From the NCBI GenBank assembly GCA_021397835.1, contig JAJFZO010000229.1:2418001-2482000 (forward strand): a stretch of DNA of 64,000 nt, written 5' to 3'. Of the stretch, positions 1 to 13,082 are shown piece after piece. This DNA is from Moringa oleifera. Taxonomy: Eukaryota > Streptophyta > Magnoliopsida > Brassicales > Moringaceae. The notes under the pieces are model-generated. The model ran no database searches, was not told the DNA's origin, and saw nothing but the letters and a program-made list of their open reading frames with translations. Made by a program: the position numbers and the translations under genes. Each line of letters starts with the position of its first letter. Position 1 is the first letter of the stretch.

Positions 1-1560
1 AGTAAATAATCAAATGTCATAGTAAATTAATAAAGTAAAATAACATAAAAGGCATACCTTTTGTTGGTCTGATGTGAAAGTCCCTCCATGCTTTCTAACA
101 TAGCCAACGTCAACAAGCAACAGTTGAATGAACTAGGTCCATGTTTCCTTCATTTCAGCATCAACAATTGCATAAGCTATTGGGTAGGTATTGTTATTGG
201 CATCAATCCTAATTGCAGCCATAAGTTGTCCCCATGCTCTACCATTTAAATGGCAAGCATTTGAACTAATTATCAGTTTGCATCCCTCTAAATGCTCTTT
301 TTTACAAGCATGTAAACAAGCATATATCTTTTAAAATAGTGGATCTATAGTAGGTAACGATCTGTCTAAACTCAAAATAAGAGAACTCCTTGGATTTTAC
401 AATCTGACCTCCTTACAATAGTCTCTTAGCTTCTTATATTAACCCCCCCTCTGAATCATAAATAACCATCATAACAAATCTCTTAGTCCTAAGATAACCC
501 TTATGGATACCTTATAAACCAAGTCTGACTTATTCATCTCCATCAAAGTAATGATTTTAAGGTTGTGTTCTCTCTTAAACATGTCAACATACTTCTTTGT
601 AATAAATATGGCATTGACAAATCTGTTGTGAAAAGATCGATTGCATGTGTGGGTTAGATTACAAACTTTAATTGCAAAACAAGTAGTTTTCCTAACTTAT
701 GAGACTAAAGTAGTCTAATTGTAACCCTCAGCCTTACAAACAACCCTAATTCTATTGGTTTTTGACATAATGAACTTAATGTGATATCTACTGTTAATAT
801 AATATTTTGTTATGGCTTTCTTAGCCTCAATAAATGATATAAAAATCATTTCCAAACTAAATTTTAGGCTTCTCATATCTCCATAAATATTAAATTCTTG
901 AGCCTATTACTATTATTGTCAACATCATCATCAGACCCGATGGGAGTCTGTACTTCTAAGTGGTCCAAGTTGAAGTCATCAAATCTAGGTCTGTTCTCCC
1001 TAAACTAACTAACAGCCTCCATGTTATTAGTAAGCATGTCAAGATTAGCTATATTCATGATATCATCATCTTTTATATCCTTTTTAAAGTCACTATTAAC
1101 AAAGTCATCTTCATTAATACCATACTCATCCATATCAACTACCCCACATCACTTTATTACTGTGTTACCCACATTTTCTTTGACACCTTGCTCTATGTTA
1201 TCCTTTACATTAGCATTTGCGTCACTAAGGTTAACATAACTTTGTGTCTCAATTCGTTCTAATTCATTGTGCACATAAATATGAACATCCCAAGTATAAC
1301 TATACATTAATTGCAACATCTCTAGTACATCTATGTTGTTTTAAAGTTCCTTGAGACCATTATTCATGGTCTTTCTAGGTCTTAAACGAAAAAAACTTGG
1401 TAGGCCCATGCCAAGCCCCAACTTCTTTTAACATCCTTATTATCTCTACGATAGAAAAATAGTCACTATCCACATCATCAAATATAACCAAATCATTTAA
1501 ATCATATATTTAGTCCACTATTTACTCATTATAATGTATGTGGCATCTGAAATGGAAAGA
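1..1560 (-). pseudogene. Degenerate MuDR-type (MULE) transposase, left end cut by window
   Basis: Read on the minus strand, about 740-870 translates to a stretch like the MuDR N-terminal DNA-binding domain: a KFSLEMIFISFIEAKKAI-like helix, then IKFIMSKTNRIRVVCKAEG. About 120-290 gives GRAWGQLMAAIRIDANNN followed by YPIAYAIVDAE, which matches the MULE transposase catalytic region (GGxLLxAxGxDxNNxxxPIAxAxVExE). The pieces lie in different frames and are broken by stops, so this is a dead copy. The element continues to the left beyond the window. I found no terminal inverted repeat or 9-bp target duplication on the right; the coding-like signal fades near 1560. Family assignment is confident from two separate motifs; the boundaries are not. 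Confidence 0.75.
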
Positions 1561-2500
1561 AGACATATCTATTCTGTCTACATAACAAAGACAACTTTAT
1601 TTTAAAATTTAAATAAGTGATATTATATATAACACAAACCAAATATAGAAATGAATAGGAATCTCATTTAAGCATTTAGGTGCCCATACTCACACTTATC
1701 TACTATGCATGTGATGGATTAAAATACCAAGAACTTCAATAACTCATGTATCAAGAAATATAAAATTAAAGCAAATCAAAATTCAGTAACCAATATTAAA
1801 AATTAGTTCACTTGTAATTATATGCAAACACCCAACAAATCTTAAACATGTTGACCCTACCTAATTCCACTACATACATAAAGTGAAAGATAAACCAAGA
1901 ATGTAGTAGTTAAAGGTGCGACAAATAAAGGAAGACCACAACTTTACTTTTCGACATCATAGAAGAATGAAATGAGAAGTAACAAGTAATAAATAGCGTT
2001 AGCATACCTAATTGAGATTCCACATCAATTTGGTTAATGATTTTGCTTGATTTTGAAAAATACTAGGATTTTGAAGGAAGAACAAGAATTTGGAAGAAAC
2101 TTAGTTGTTATTGTTTTGCACATGAAATTTTTTTATAATCCCAATTTTACTATGGTAAAATCTCTAATTGCAATCAACATTGTCAAGTTTGGACTAATAG
2201 AGGGTTTAATTTGATTATTTTGCATCAATCAACATTTGTTTGGCTATAATTTATAATTCAAGGTAAAATTTAAGAGAAAGAATATACTTCAAAGTTTTAA
2301 ATGATATTTATCATAAAAATATTTAATTTTTAAAAATAAATAAATTAATTATTTTATTATCTTAAATAAATTAATTAATATTACATATATTTTCTATTAA
2401 TAATTATTATAAAATATTTATTAAAGATATTGATTGCATCAATTTGATATAAATGAATTGAAGATTAAAAAAAAATTAGAGTTCAAATATTTTTAAAAGT
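1561..2500. other. AT-rich intergenic DNA
   Basis: Very AT-rich with short direct and inverted A/T runs, no supportable reading frame and no recognisable element. The first part may be non-coding MULE sequence. Confidence 0.5.
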
Positions 2501-3440
2501 ATATTGTTGTCAAGAGTTAAAAAATCCTTTTATGCGTATGTTACATAATTTTTTCCAAGAATAATAACATAACTACTTTTGTGGATAAGTTCATATTGTT
2601 ATCAAAATAATAAGGATGGTGACATTTTATTGGAATCAAGTTTGAACGGATTTTAATTCGTATTGAATTTATTGGAGTCAAGTAAAAACTTATGAAATTG
2701 AGAAATCCAAATCGAATTGAAAACCTGAAGTTTTATAGATTTTATGAGACTTTTTTATCAATTTTTTAAACAAAACAAAATTAATATTCAACTCTGAATT
2801 AATTAATAAAAACAGAAAATTAAAAAAATATTTTAATATATTTTTTAAGTTAAATAAAAGTATTTAAATTAAATTTATTTTTCAAAATAAATAACATTGA
2901 AATGGCAAAAATTATTGACACTTTAAAAATAATCATCCTTAGCATTTCACTTATTAACAATATACCAGTACATGAATTGGAGCAGGGAGTGTATCATAAA
3001 CAAATAACTGTCATTACAAAACAATAACATTCTTCCCCCACTCCCCACCACCAACCAAAAAAAAAAAAAGACAGTAATTGCTTTTCACCTTTAATGTAAG
3101 AGCACCAAAACGCAGCTGCAATCTACTAAACGAATCATCACATGGAAACTTCAACATAATCTAAGGGTCACCAGAAGAGCTCGAAGATATCTGGAATGAT
3201 TTCAGATTATAACTAACACAAAGTAAATGCATTGCCTGGTAAATTCACAACTACAACCCCATATTTCTCACAGGGACAAATCAGCAGATATGATAGCCAG
3301 CTAATGAAGTTTGAGCAACTATAAACATCCAGAAAATTCTGCACCAAAATGTCTATATCAACATCTACTGTGGCTTACATCTAACAAATGTGCACAACAG
3401 CATTACTAGCCATGAGATTATGACAGCTTCTTCCAGTTCA
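2500..3440 (-). repeat. 3' UTR and 3' flank of DRB copy A, shared with copies B and C
   Basis: About 3110-3300 (3' UTR side) is clearly similar to 21760-21910 and 35390-35560, sharing words such as GCTGCAATCTACTAAAC and GCCTGGTAAATTCA. About 2760-2990 matches 34450-34710, sharing AAATTTATTTTTCAAAATAAATAAC and AAAAATAATCATCC words in the same order. The duplicated unit therefore included several hundred bases downstream of the stop codon. This supports segmental duplication rather than retrocopying. Confidence 0.8.
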
Positions 3441-3443
3441 TTC

Positions 3444-6400
3444 CTAATTATTTGATTGGAAATTCAGCTCCACAGCAACCCATTTGTCGTCGCTCATTGG
3501 CATCACAGTGCTACCTGGAGGAAAAGTCATGTTTGGCACACGAGGGCGAACCACAACCCGGGTGTAAGATGAGGTTGAGGTATTATTTTCAATTGGTGAC
3601 TGGCTTGCCTGAACTGGTGCTTGGACACCAGAATCCATCATCAAATTATTGGCGCAATCAGAAGGTAGATGAGATACAGAGATGAGATCTCCAGGCCTCA
3701 GAAGATGATGACTGCAGAATTCAGGCTCATGAGTATCCTCTAAGCAACAGGGGACATATGTTAGTAGTTACCAATTGACTACATGAGTGCAATATCCAAG
3801 CAAATACAGAACAACATGAAGCATATTAAATCAGTAAATGTGTCCCCATGTGTAGGGTTAGCATGCATAAGTACATGTAAACATCCTCATGCATGCATTA
3901 AGCTTAACAAAAAAATAAATAAATTATATTGATGGGTTTTCCAATGACTATACATGTTAACTGGATTCTTCATGTCTAGAATCTGACCATATAATCTCCA
4001 GTGTGGACATTACACTAGTTTGAGTTAACAGGTGCAGTTTCAACAGAAACCATCATAAAATTTTAGCAGCAGTAAACAAAAAATGTTATGCAGACAACAG
4101 TTCTCTATCATAATTGGCAACAATATATTTATTTCTAGGGCATCATGAAAAACTCACCAGCTCCCTCCTCAGCCTGTCCCTTTGAAATTACACTGGCGTA
4201 AATATCTGTGTGGCCATTTGGTCCAAAATTGTCTTGCTGATAGTCGCTCACACTTGTGTCAGAAAATGAGTGCTCCAGTGTCTCCTGTCTTTGGCAGGCA
4301 GAGAAATGTGATACAGTGCTTTGACTCAACTTTCCTGAACATAATGGAACAAAACGTTAAGCACTAGAATGAACTTACCCGAAGAACATACAATTTTCTT
4401 ACTGCCCATGAATGGGACATTTTAAGATGCTTCCATTCCTATCCGCAAATGTTGCCATTGAACCCTTTACCTATAATGCTACTCATCCATCAAAACTTTA
4501 TTTCCAATCATGCCAGATATTATTTCTTAACAAGTTAAAGTAGCTGTGTGATGCTTGCTAAAGATCCTCATCATCTTGACATTCATAAATAACTTCATTG
4601 TCACAGCAGAAAGCTTCTCATTGAAAGAGCTGCAAAAGAGCCATACTTAATATAAATAATTGCAGCTTGGTCCTATTGATTTAACAAGACGGTTGCAGAC
4701 ACTAAGTTTTTCTTTTTCTTGGTTCAATGTTCCTTTCCCTGCTGGGAAAGAGAGGTTGGTAATCACGAATCAGGCAATCCTATGGACTTCATTCTGCTTC
4801 TAAAACTAACTGCACAGTACTAAACCAATTATTGAGATACAAGGATTATTTGCTCTGAACAGTGATTTAATGGTTTATCCAGGCTAACGTTTGACAAATA
4901 ATTGAGAGATCAGTATAGAAATTTATACATACGCTCTCTTAAAATTGTGTAAGCAGTCTTAGCTGCATTGAACTCGGCCTGTTTCTTTGTCCTTGCTTCC
5001 TGTCCTGTGAAAACCTCACCTTCGATCTCCACAGTTGAAATAAAAGATGGTATATGAGCTTCACCAGAGCTACTAGTACTATAAACTGGCAGAGGAAAAC
5101 CTTCTTTCTGAGCCAATTCCTGTAATACATTCTTGTAGACACTGTTGTCCTAAAGTAGACAGAAAATCCATTGAAAAATTAATAAATAAAAGCCCAGACA
5201 CACACGCGCACACACAAAGACAAAACTTAGAGACCATAAGAGATGATGCTTAATGAGTTAACAAGGAAATTAAAGAAATAGATATAAAGAGCCAACAAAA
5301 ATTAGGAAACTAGCCTCTTGAACTTCATCTGCTGACAATGACATTAGAGCAAGTTTTGCAGCTGCATGTTCAGCTTCCCTTATTGTTGGGAAAAACTCTA
5401 GACTCTCAAAGGTTTGTGCATCGATTATGACCTTACACCTGAAACGGCTGGCATGGGGAGGGCCTTCACGTTCACAGGAATATATAGGCAAAGCAAGGTT
5501 TCTTTTCTGAGTAAATATCTGCAGCTGGTTCTTGAACAAATGTTGTATATCTGTAACACAAGAAAGAAACAAAACAAACAAGAACAAAATGTTAAGAGGT
5601 ACTCTTTAAGGAATCGAAGAGCAAGCAATGCCTTTTTCTTTTATCCTTTCATTAGTTTGTCATTACCAAGGATAACCAGAAATAAACTGACCCAGATATT
5701 GAAGAGTCTTGCCAAATCAGTTATTCTCACGTGTAAGGATTTAGATACCCACAATAAAATACTTGAGGTTCATCACAAACCGTTCCTATAATATACTCCT
5801 TTTGACTTTCCTTTTCTGTTCTTTCATTTTTCGTCCGTCAAAAAGAAGGTTGAATGTTTCCAGGTAAGGTAGTGCAATGTGAGAGTGCAAATAAAAACAA
5901 GGTGAGAAGGACAGCAGGTCTGCCTAGAGGAATGGTAGGCTCAGTTCAAATTTTAGTACCCAGAATAGCCAAGAAATTCTATACATCTAGATGGGATTAA
6001 GAAAGCATCTAAATGGCCCTTCAAGTAATTACACATGCAATTACTTGCTACCTTAAGCAGTCCTGCAAATAGAATGTCCACCTCAGATTTTTCCATAATC
6101 ATAAAAGCTCAAGCAAGCTCCGATGGGCTGGCTTAAGCTCTTCTGGGCAGCTATAAAGCCTAGATTGCTAACAGCAAAGTGATTTAATAACTTTAGAAGC
6201 CCTAAATTGGACATGTACACAACTAAGTAGAACCTCAAACAAAATTGCTCATAAAGATATTTAAGATTGAGAAAATAATTATGGATACTAGATAGCTAAA
6301 GGTTGCAGCTTACGAGCAGCAATTGTAACTTTAGAAGCTCTAAAACAGACACACACATACACACAACTGGATAAAACCTCAAACGAAAAACTTGATAATA

Positions 6401-9400
6401 AGTTAGACTAATCAACACTGTTTTTTTTTTAAATTTTTTATAGCAAACAAAAGAGATTGTATTATTTACTGAAAACCAAGGGGGTGCAACCCTCACATAA
6501 TTTGTTAGCCTAACGAGTTAGTAACTCTCTAGTGTCTATGAGATCTTCTACATTTACAGAATATTCCCTGGAGTCCCATAATTTCATAATACTAATCCAA
6601 GACTCGCTAATTACTTCTACCTGAGTTTCGATGTTGTCGAAAGCCCTTCTGTTCCTCTCACACCAAGCATTCCAAAAAATTGTGGTATCACTTTCAGTAA
6701 TCTCCTCTTCTCCATCCCAAACCCTATCCCTGACCATGCCATCAAATCTATGCCCACAGTCCCTATAGTCACCCAGGATAAGCCCAACAGCTTAAGGATT
6801 GATTCCCAAATCTGGCCTGTCCACCTACATACCAGCAATATGTGGTAGACTGTTTCTTCCTTTGCTTTACACAAGATCTATTTACCAGTGTCATACCCCT
6901 TTTCCTTAGATTGACTATAGTCAATATTTTCCCATTCACTGCCTCCCAAGTAAAAAAAGCCACTTTAGGGGGAGCTTTGACTCTCCACACTTGCCTCCAC
7001 AGAATTTCTGACTCAACTCTCCTATCCTGCCAATTAAAATAGGATTTAACAGAGAAAACTCCCCTTCCTCTGTTTTCCAAAGTCCACACCACTAAATCTC
7101 CCACATTATTCTCTGTTCTAAAACTCTGCAGTGAAGCATATAACTCCTCAATTTGTCCAACCTCCCAATCTTGGGCATTCCTCCTGAGTTGCACAAACCA
7201 AGATCTCTTCCCTGCAATCACTCACCCAATACCAAGGCAAAAACAGCAGGGAACCTCTCTTTCAATGAAGTGTCCCCACACCATTTATCCTACAAAAACT
7301 TAATTTTATCTCCCTTTCCTACTTTAAACTAAATCCACTCCTCGAACTCCTCCCAGTGATTCCTTATAGTTTTCCACACTCCTTCCCCATGTGCTTCTTT
7401 CACTTCCATGGTCATCCAACCTCCTTCCATCACCCCATATTTAGCCCTCACTAGTCTCCTCCAGAGTCCTTTCTCCTTGGTCATAAACCTCCAAAGCCAT
7501 TTGCATAACAAGGCGTTGTTGAATGAGAGAAGCTTCTCGATCCCAATTCCCACAAGAATTTTCTTTGTAATTTTTCTAGCTTACTTACTACATCGCTTAG
7601 CATTGGAAAAAGTGACATCAATACACTGAAATATTAACCAGTGTTGACTTAATCAAAGTTAATCTCCCTGCTTTTGAAAGACACCTCTTCTTCCATCCTG
7701 TTAATTTGCGCTCAAACCTCTCCACCACCCCATTCCAGATTGTACTCTCTTTATGTTTGGCCTCTAATGGCAGCCCCAAATACTTCATGGGAAATTAAAC
7801 CAATTTGCCCCCAACAGGCCAGCCAGACCTCTGCCATTCTGTACTTCACCCACTATTCCTATCTCTTTTGCCAAGATTTTTCTTCAAACCAGAAACTGCT
7901 TCAAAGATCAATAAAATGCCTCTCAAATTCATTACCTGCGGCTCTTTTGCTTCACAGAAGATTATGGTATCATCAGCAGACATAAGTGACACTATCACCT
8001 CACCCTCACTGTCAGCCACCTTGAAACCCCCTAACAACCCCTGTTTACAGCTTTGGACAGCAGCCTGTCCCGACTTCCATTACCACAATAAACAGAAGAG
8101 GAGATAGTGGATCCCCTTATCTTAAACCCCTGCTTGCTCTGAAAAACTCTGTTGAACTCCCGTTCACCGTTACTGCATATGTCACTATTGATATACACCA
8201 TGAAATCCAGTCGCTTCCACAGCCCAACCTCTTAAGCATATACAACATGAAATCCCACGAAACATGATCGTAGACTTTTTTTATGTCTAATTTTGCACAG
8301 TAGACCTCTTTTCCCCATTTTCCTCCGACTATCCACAAACAGCACTTCATTAGCTATTAAAGCAGCATCAAGAATGTCTCCCCTTGACAAAAGTGTTCTA
8401 ACTCTCACTGATCACTTCCTCTACCATTGTACACATTCTCCTAACTAATACTTTTGCGATTAGCTTGTACGCACAATCGACCAAACTTATAGGTCTAAAG
8501 TCAGCTCCATTCCTCTTGGAGATTAACACAATAAAGATTGAGTTTAGTGACCTTACAAATCTCCCATTCTTGTGGAACTCCCCGAACATCATCAAAATGT
8601 CACCTTTTATAACATCCCAATTTGACTTTAGTACACGAAGAAGCTATCGGTACCTAGAGCCTTGTCCCTGTCGTACTCCTTTGATGCACTCCATACCTCT
8701 TCCTCCCCAAATTGTCTCTCAATGTGTTTCTTCAAATCGGCATCTATCTGCTTAAATTCCAATCCTTTCAGCTTTGGCCTCCAGCCCTCTATTTTCTCCA
8801 ATAAACTCTCGTAAGATCCGCTCACTCCCTCCTTCAATTTGTTCCTATCAACTAGAAACTCTTCCTCAGTTTGCAGTGTCCTTATATAATTACACCTTCT
8901 GTGTGCATTCACCACCTTATGAAAAAAAGTTGTGTTTCTATCACCAGCATTTAACGAAAGAGCCTTCTATTTTTGTCTCCAGGAAATTTCCTCTAGTTTC
9001 AGGATCTGTACCAATTCACTGTTTACAAACTTTCTTTTTTCCTAGATCTCTACATTGCCTTCTCCCTCTATAATAATTTTGTCCAACGCTCGTAGGTCAT
9101 TCCACAACTTACCTTTATTTTGTCCCAAGCTTCCAAATTGTTCCTTCTTCCACTTTTTCACTCCTACCTTTGGCTCTACTCAATTTCCTTACGACCACAT
9201 AGCTAACCTTTTCGGACACTTTATCTCGCTCCCACCACTCCTTTATCAGCTTGTCAAAACCCTTAACATGTAACCACATATTTTCAAATTTAAATGGACA
9301 AGGACCCCATTCGATGTCCTTCACTGCTAGCAACATCGGGTTATGATCTGAAATGGGTCTGGGCATCAACACTTCCTGCATATTCGAAAAAGCTATCTAG

Positions 9401-12400
9401 GCGAAACAACATTGGATTTTCCCTCAGATTTGACCATCTATATATGAACCTCCTATAAGAGGTAGATAATGCAACTCCAAATCAAAAACCACTTTCTCTA
9501 AAATTCCCTTCAAAGTCCGGCCACTTCGTGGCCCTACTCTTTCATGAGAAAACAAAACTTCATTGAAGTCCCTTTTAATTACCCATGGTATCCCTCTTCT
9601 CTTCACCTCCACTGACAGTTTCTTAAATCTTCCCATAAGACATGCCTTTCACTCCTTATATTGTTTCCATATACCCTTCTATACAACCATACAATCCCCC
9701 TGTCTTCCCATTCAAAAACAACAAATAAGGACTATGCACCCGCCCACCAATCCTTTAACTTGCCTACACTATTTTTCCAACAAATCAGTATGATGTCATC
9801 CCTCCCCTGTGCCACCTTACTCTACCATTTGATATTCTGTCTCCGTACTCCTAACCACCCCTGATCAAACTCTTCCATTTTCGTCTCTTGTAGACACACT
9901 AGGTCCACCCTCCACTTGCTTAGAGACTGCTTGACTATCACCCTCTTTTTCATACTATTAAACCCCATAACGTTCCAAGATAAAAGCTTAAACATCATAA
10001 TAGTGGAAATCTTCTGGACTTCGGGTAAGCCCATAATCCTTTTCCTTCCCTCTTACCTCATTCTCATAATTGATCCCACATTCTAGTCTCCACAATTCCC
10101 TGCTTACATCTCTCCCACTCTTCTTTTTTGCCCCTTCCTTCCCCTTGGACAAATTTGTAACCCACCTCTTCCTTTCTATCTTCATGAACAAAAAAAAAAA
10201 AAGCCTCCTCCTCCATGCCTTCAAACTCCAATTCCAATTCCAAGGACTTGCAAATTCTGACCAAGTGCTTAAGAACCCTCTTGAAAATCTCTTAGTCGCT
10301 AGGTTTGTCAGAAACCACCACTACCAGCCCCTTACTATTGCTCTACTCTGGTCCCCTTGAATCATGCTTATCATTGTGCATTTTCTCCTTCCCTTCTTCC
10401 ATCATCATTACAAATTGCCAGTGACATAACATCTAGCCCTGCTCCTCCTCCAAACCCATCCTAATTATATATCTCGATACCCGTATGCCCTTCCCCAGGT
10501 GTAGTACTAACTTGATTAGAAAACTTCTTTCTTCCACCCACGTGACCTCTATCAAAGGGAAGCCTAGTCCTGTCCCTGGCACACACCTTCCATTGCCTAA
10601 GCAATCTTTGCTATCATAGGGAATTATTCTACCGTTCGCTTCTTGAGTCTCCGCTATTGATAAGCAAGAAACATCCTAGCACCCATTGACTTGTGCAAGT
10701 AATGTGTACAACTCTGATGGTCCAACATTTTCCTACATTCTTGAAACCTTTACTGATGATAGACCTAACTCCTTAGGACTCAACAATACCCTCCAAAACC
10801 CGACCATCCTATCCTCCAAGCTTTCAAGGCCCACATCTGAAGCTGACCCGATTCTTCACGTATTCAGCCTGAATTTAAATCCAACCAAGACCCATTAAGT
10901 ACTATAATCACTCGATTCCTCTCCACACTCTGCTTCTACCTGCCCAATCTGTTTCTTTTACCCAAACCCAATCCGAATGCTCTCCCACTGAACTCCACAT
11001 ACCTTTCACCTAAATTGGGCTCCCTACTAAGCTTAGGCCCGAACTCGCCCATTGGCCTAAATTAGGTCATCTTCTTCACTCGGAATGCCATTCCCAGATA
11101 ACCTAACTATCACCCCGCATTCCACCCTCATCGACCACCACTTGTTTCCATGTTTTGATGGCACCACTTTCCAACCCCCTCCCTTTCCTCTCACCGTCTA
11201 AACTCATTCGTCCAACCATTTCCACAATGACTACAAACCCTCTTGCCCACCTTTGATGCCATCTAAGCTACCTAGGTCTAACCCCCCTTGTCCTCCACCT
11301 CTAAAATTGCCTCTTGTGTCTTTCCGATTTCATCCTCTCTTTTCCACAACCCAACCACTCTCAAAGTATGTTTCTCACACACCTTTCTCCACCACCCAAA
11401 TCCATTGTCGTCGTCTAGCATAGGTATAAATCTCATTCTCCCACTATCTTAGATAGTCTTAAGAACACCCCAGTTACATTCGACCTGATTGTAACTAAAA
11501 GAACTCTACTCCCCTCTCACCTCTTCCTCATCCAGCCTTCCCAACTATCGGCCACCATCAAGCTATTCATGGACAACCAAAACCACTTCATGTCCTCCCT
11601 TGATAAGTACACCGACACTCGCTTTCCCTTCCTCTGCTCCATAATCCACCAACCACCGTTGTTTCCCCCCCGTAAATTTCGAAAATTTTCCTCAAAAACC
11701 TTAATTGCGAAACTCGCCCTACTTTTCCCATTCCAACTTCCTCTGTACAAACTCTCTCCATACTAGGCTCAAAAGAACTTGCATCTTTTCCATTTCCTCT
11801 GTTTTCTTGGCATCTGAACACAACCAATACAAGTTTCTGATTTTGCTTCCAATGAAGCAAGCCAAGACATGAAGCCATGAATATTGCTACCCCTTTGAGC
11901 AAGAGCTTGTTTCGATCACAGAATTATGTTCAATCAGCCTCTATCTCATTGAGAGATGAAAACCAAAGAATAAGAAGGGATCAAGCATGGCAATACACAC
12001 CTCAGTAGAAACTTGACCAAAATTATAAAGTATATGCAGAAGATTTGAAATTTTAGTTGAAATATAAATATATATAAACATATCATACATACACCTATGC
12101 ACGTACTTGTGTGAAAGGAGATGCATAATACATCATAAATCTCACAAGGTACTGAACTGATTGCTACTCATCGTGTCCAACCTCAACACAGACAAACTTG
12201 AGTTGAGATTTGAATGAAATTCATTTGTAAGCCGCAAGATGAAGTCAATTTTTTAAGTATAACTGTCACCTTGATATAACCAGCTATTTTCGATAGTCAG
12301 TGATAGAAAAGTAAAAGAGTCACCAATTCGATACACAACAATGACAATAATCAGGAGAGATATCAGCTTAACTGCATATTTGAACTAATGAAATAGGTGA

Positions 12401-12986
12401 GCCTCGGGAAACCTAAACCCGACCCTACATGCAACAACTAAAAAGGAGGTTAAGACTAAGGCTTTTGACTCCCTGACCTGTGAATCTGTTGTCATCTTTG
12501 ACCACTGGGGCCGTACCCTTTAACTGAGGAGCTTGGCTCGCTCCTTTTGTTTCTACAGGAGAAATCCCTCTGGCAGGGGCATAACTGGTCACATTAGAGC
12601 TTGTATTCGCAGAATCTATAGGATTCACAGAAAACCAATAAACAGCAATGAAATTGAGAGTAACAAGAACACATTATAATTACAAAATAAAAGATAGAAG
12701 GTAATTGAATAAACGGCAAGAACGGTGAGAGTGATAAGCAAGGTTATGGTTGCGAAATGTTATGGCTACCTGCAGAAGAAGAGAGTTGGAGGAAAGCAAG
12801 GCGAGCGGCATCGTTTTGGGCTTCCTTGGAGGAGTTGCAGAGATTGTGAGAGTGATAAGCAAGGTTGTTGACAGTAACAGTGGCTTGAAAACGAGGATCG
12901 TGACCCGGCCCCTCTTTGCTAATCGTGTACTTGGGCAGGTCCCATCCCCTCTTGTGACAAAGCTCTTGAAGTCTTGTCTTGAACAT
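3444..12986 (-). CDS. Three-dsRBD dsRNA-binding protein, DRB1/HYL1-like, copy A (intact)
   Basis: Six coding exons: 12986-12770, 12615-12478, 5550-5315, 5149-4933, 4334-4158 and 3739-3444. They total 1281 nt (426 aa plus TAG) with no frame break. dsRBD1 is residues 1-72 (FKTRLQELCHKRGWDLP, then SSKEAQNDAARLAFLQL). A short linker is encoded by exon 2. dsRBD2 is about 119-192 (KNQLQIFTQKRNLALP). dsRBD3 is about 201-269 (KNVLQELAQKEGFPLP, then TRTKKQAE-like ARTKKQAEFNAAKTAY). The tail ends in a conserved block, VVVRPRVPNMTFPPGSTVMP. dsRBD3 keeps the lysines of the KKxAE RNA-binding helix. dsRBD2 has IREAEHAAAKLAL instead, so it may serve dimerisation more than RNA contact (inference). Plant DRB proteins assist Dicer-like enzymes in miRNA/siRNA processing in the nucleus; the exact partner is not visible here. 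Intron 3 has a GC donor. Intron 2 (6.9 kb) contains a LINE. Confidence 0.9.
6421..11757 (-). mobile_element. L1-type LINE, nearly full length, inactivated, in intron 2 of DRB copy A
   Basis: Same strand as the host gene. ORF1-like peptide lies at about 11517-11900. The ORF2 endonuclease starts near 10020 (LLSWNVMGFNS, then DLVCLQETKME) and includes an SDHNPMLL motif near 9350. Reverse transcriptase motifs follow: FRPISLVDCAYKLIAKVLV (about 8510), AKLDIKKVYDHVSWDFM (about 8290), and SADDTIIFCEA (about 7980), where the usual F/YADD reads SADD. A zf-RVT-like end is at 6770-7220 (WRVKAPPKVAFFTWEAVNGK). The pieces fall in different frames, so ORF2 is dead. The 3' A-tail is the plus-strand T run at 6421-6430. 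Both ends are set by comparison with the uninterrupted intron of copy B (about 24200-24250). I saw no clean target-site duplication. Confidence 0.85.
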
Positions 12987-13073
12987 AGTTTCCCCTCCGT
13001 TTAACCCTTTTTACTCCCACTTTCGGTTTCCATAGAATATTGGTCTGTCTGGTGTGCTGGCTCTCCTCTGCTT

Positions 13074-13082
13074 CTTTTATAG
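13074..13082 (-). promoter_or_regulatory. TATA box of DRB copy A
   Basis: On the minus strand this reads CTATAAAAG, about 90 bases upstream of the ATG at 12986. Copy B has the equivalent TATAAAAG in the same aligned position, which supports function. Confidence 0.6.

Noticed and set aside
960..1262. 100-codon plus-strand open frame
   Set aside because: It is antisense to the N-terminal part of the MULE and is low-complexity.
5414..5791. 125-codon plus-strand open frame over DRB exon 3
   Set aside because: It is antisense shadow of a well supported exon.
6842..9273. Several plus-strand open frames of 66-103 codons
   Set aside because: They are antisense to LINE ORF2, whose minus-strand reading has recognisable endonuclease and RT motifs.
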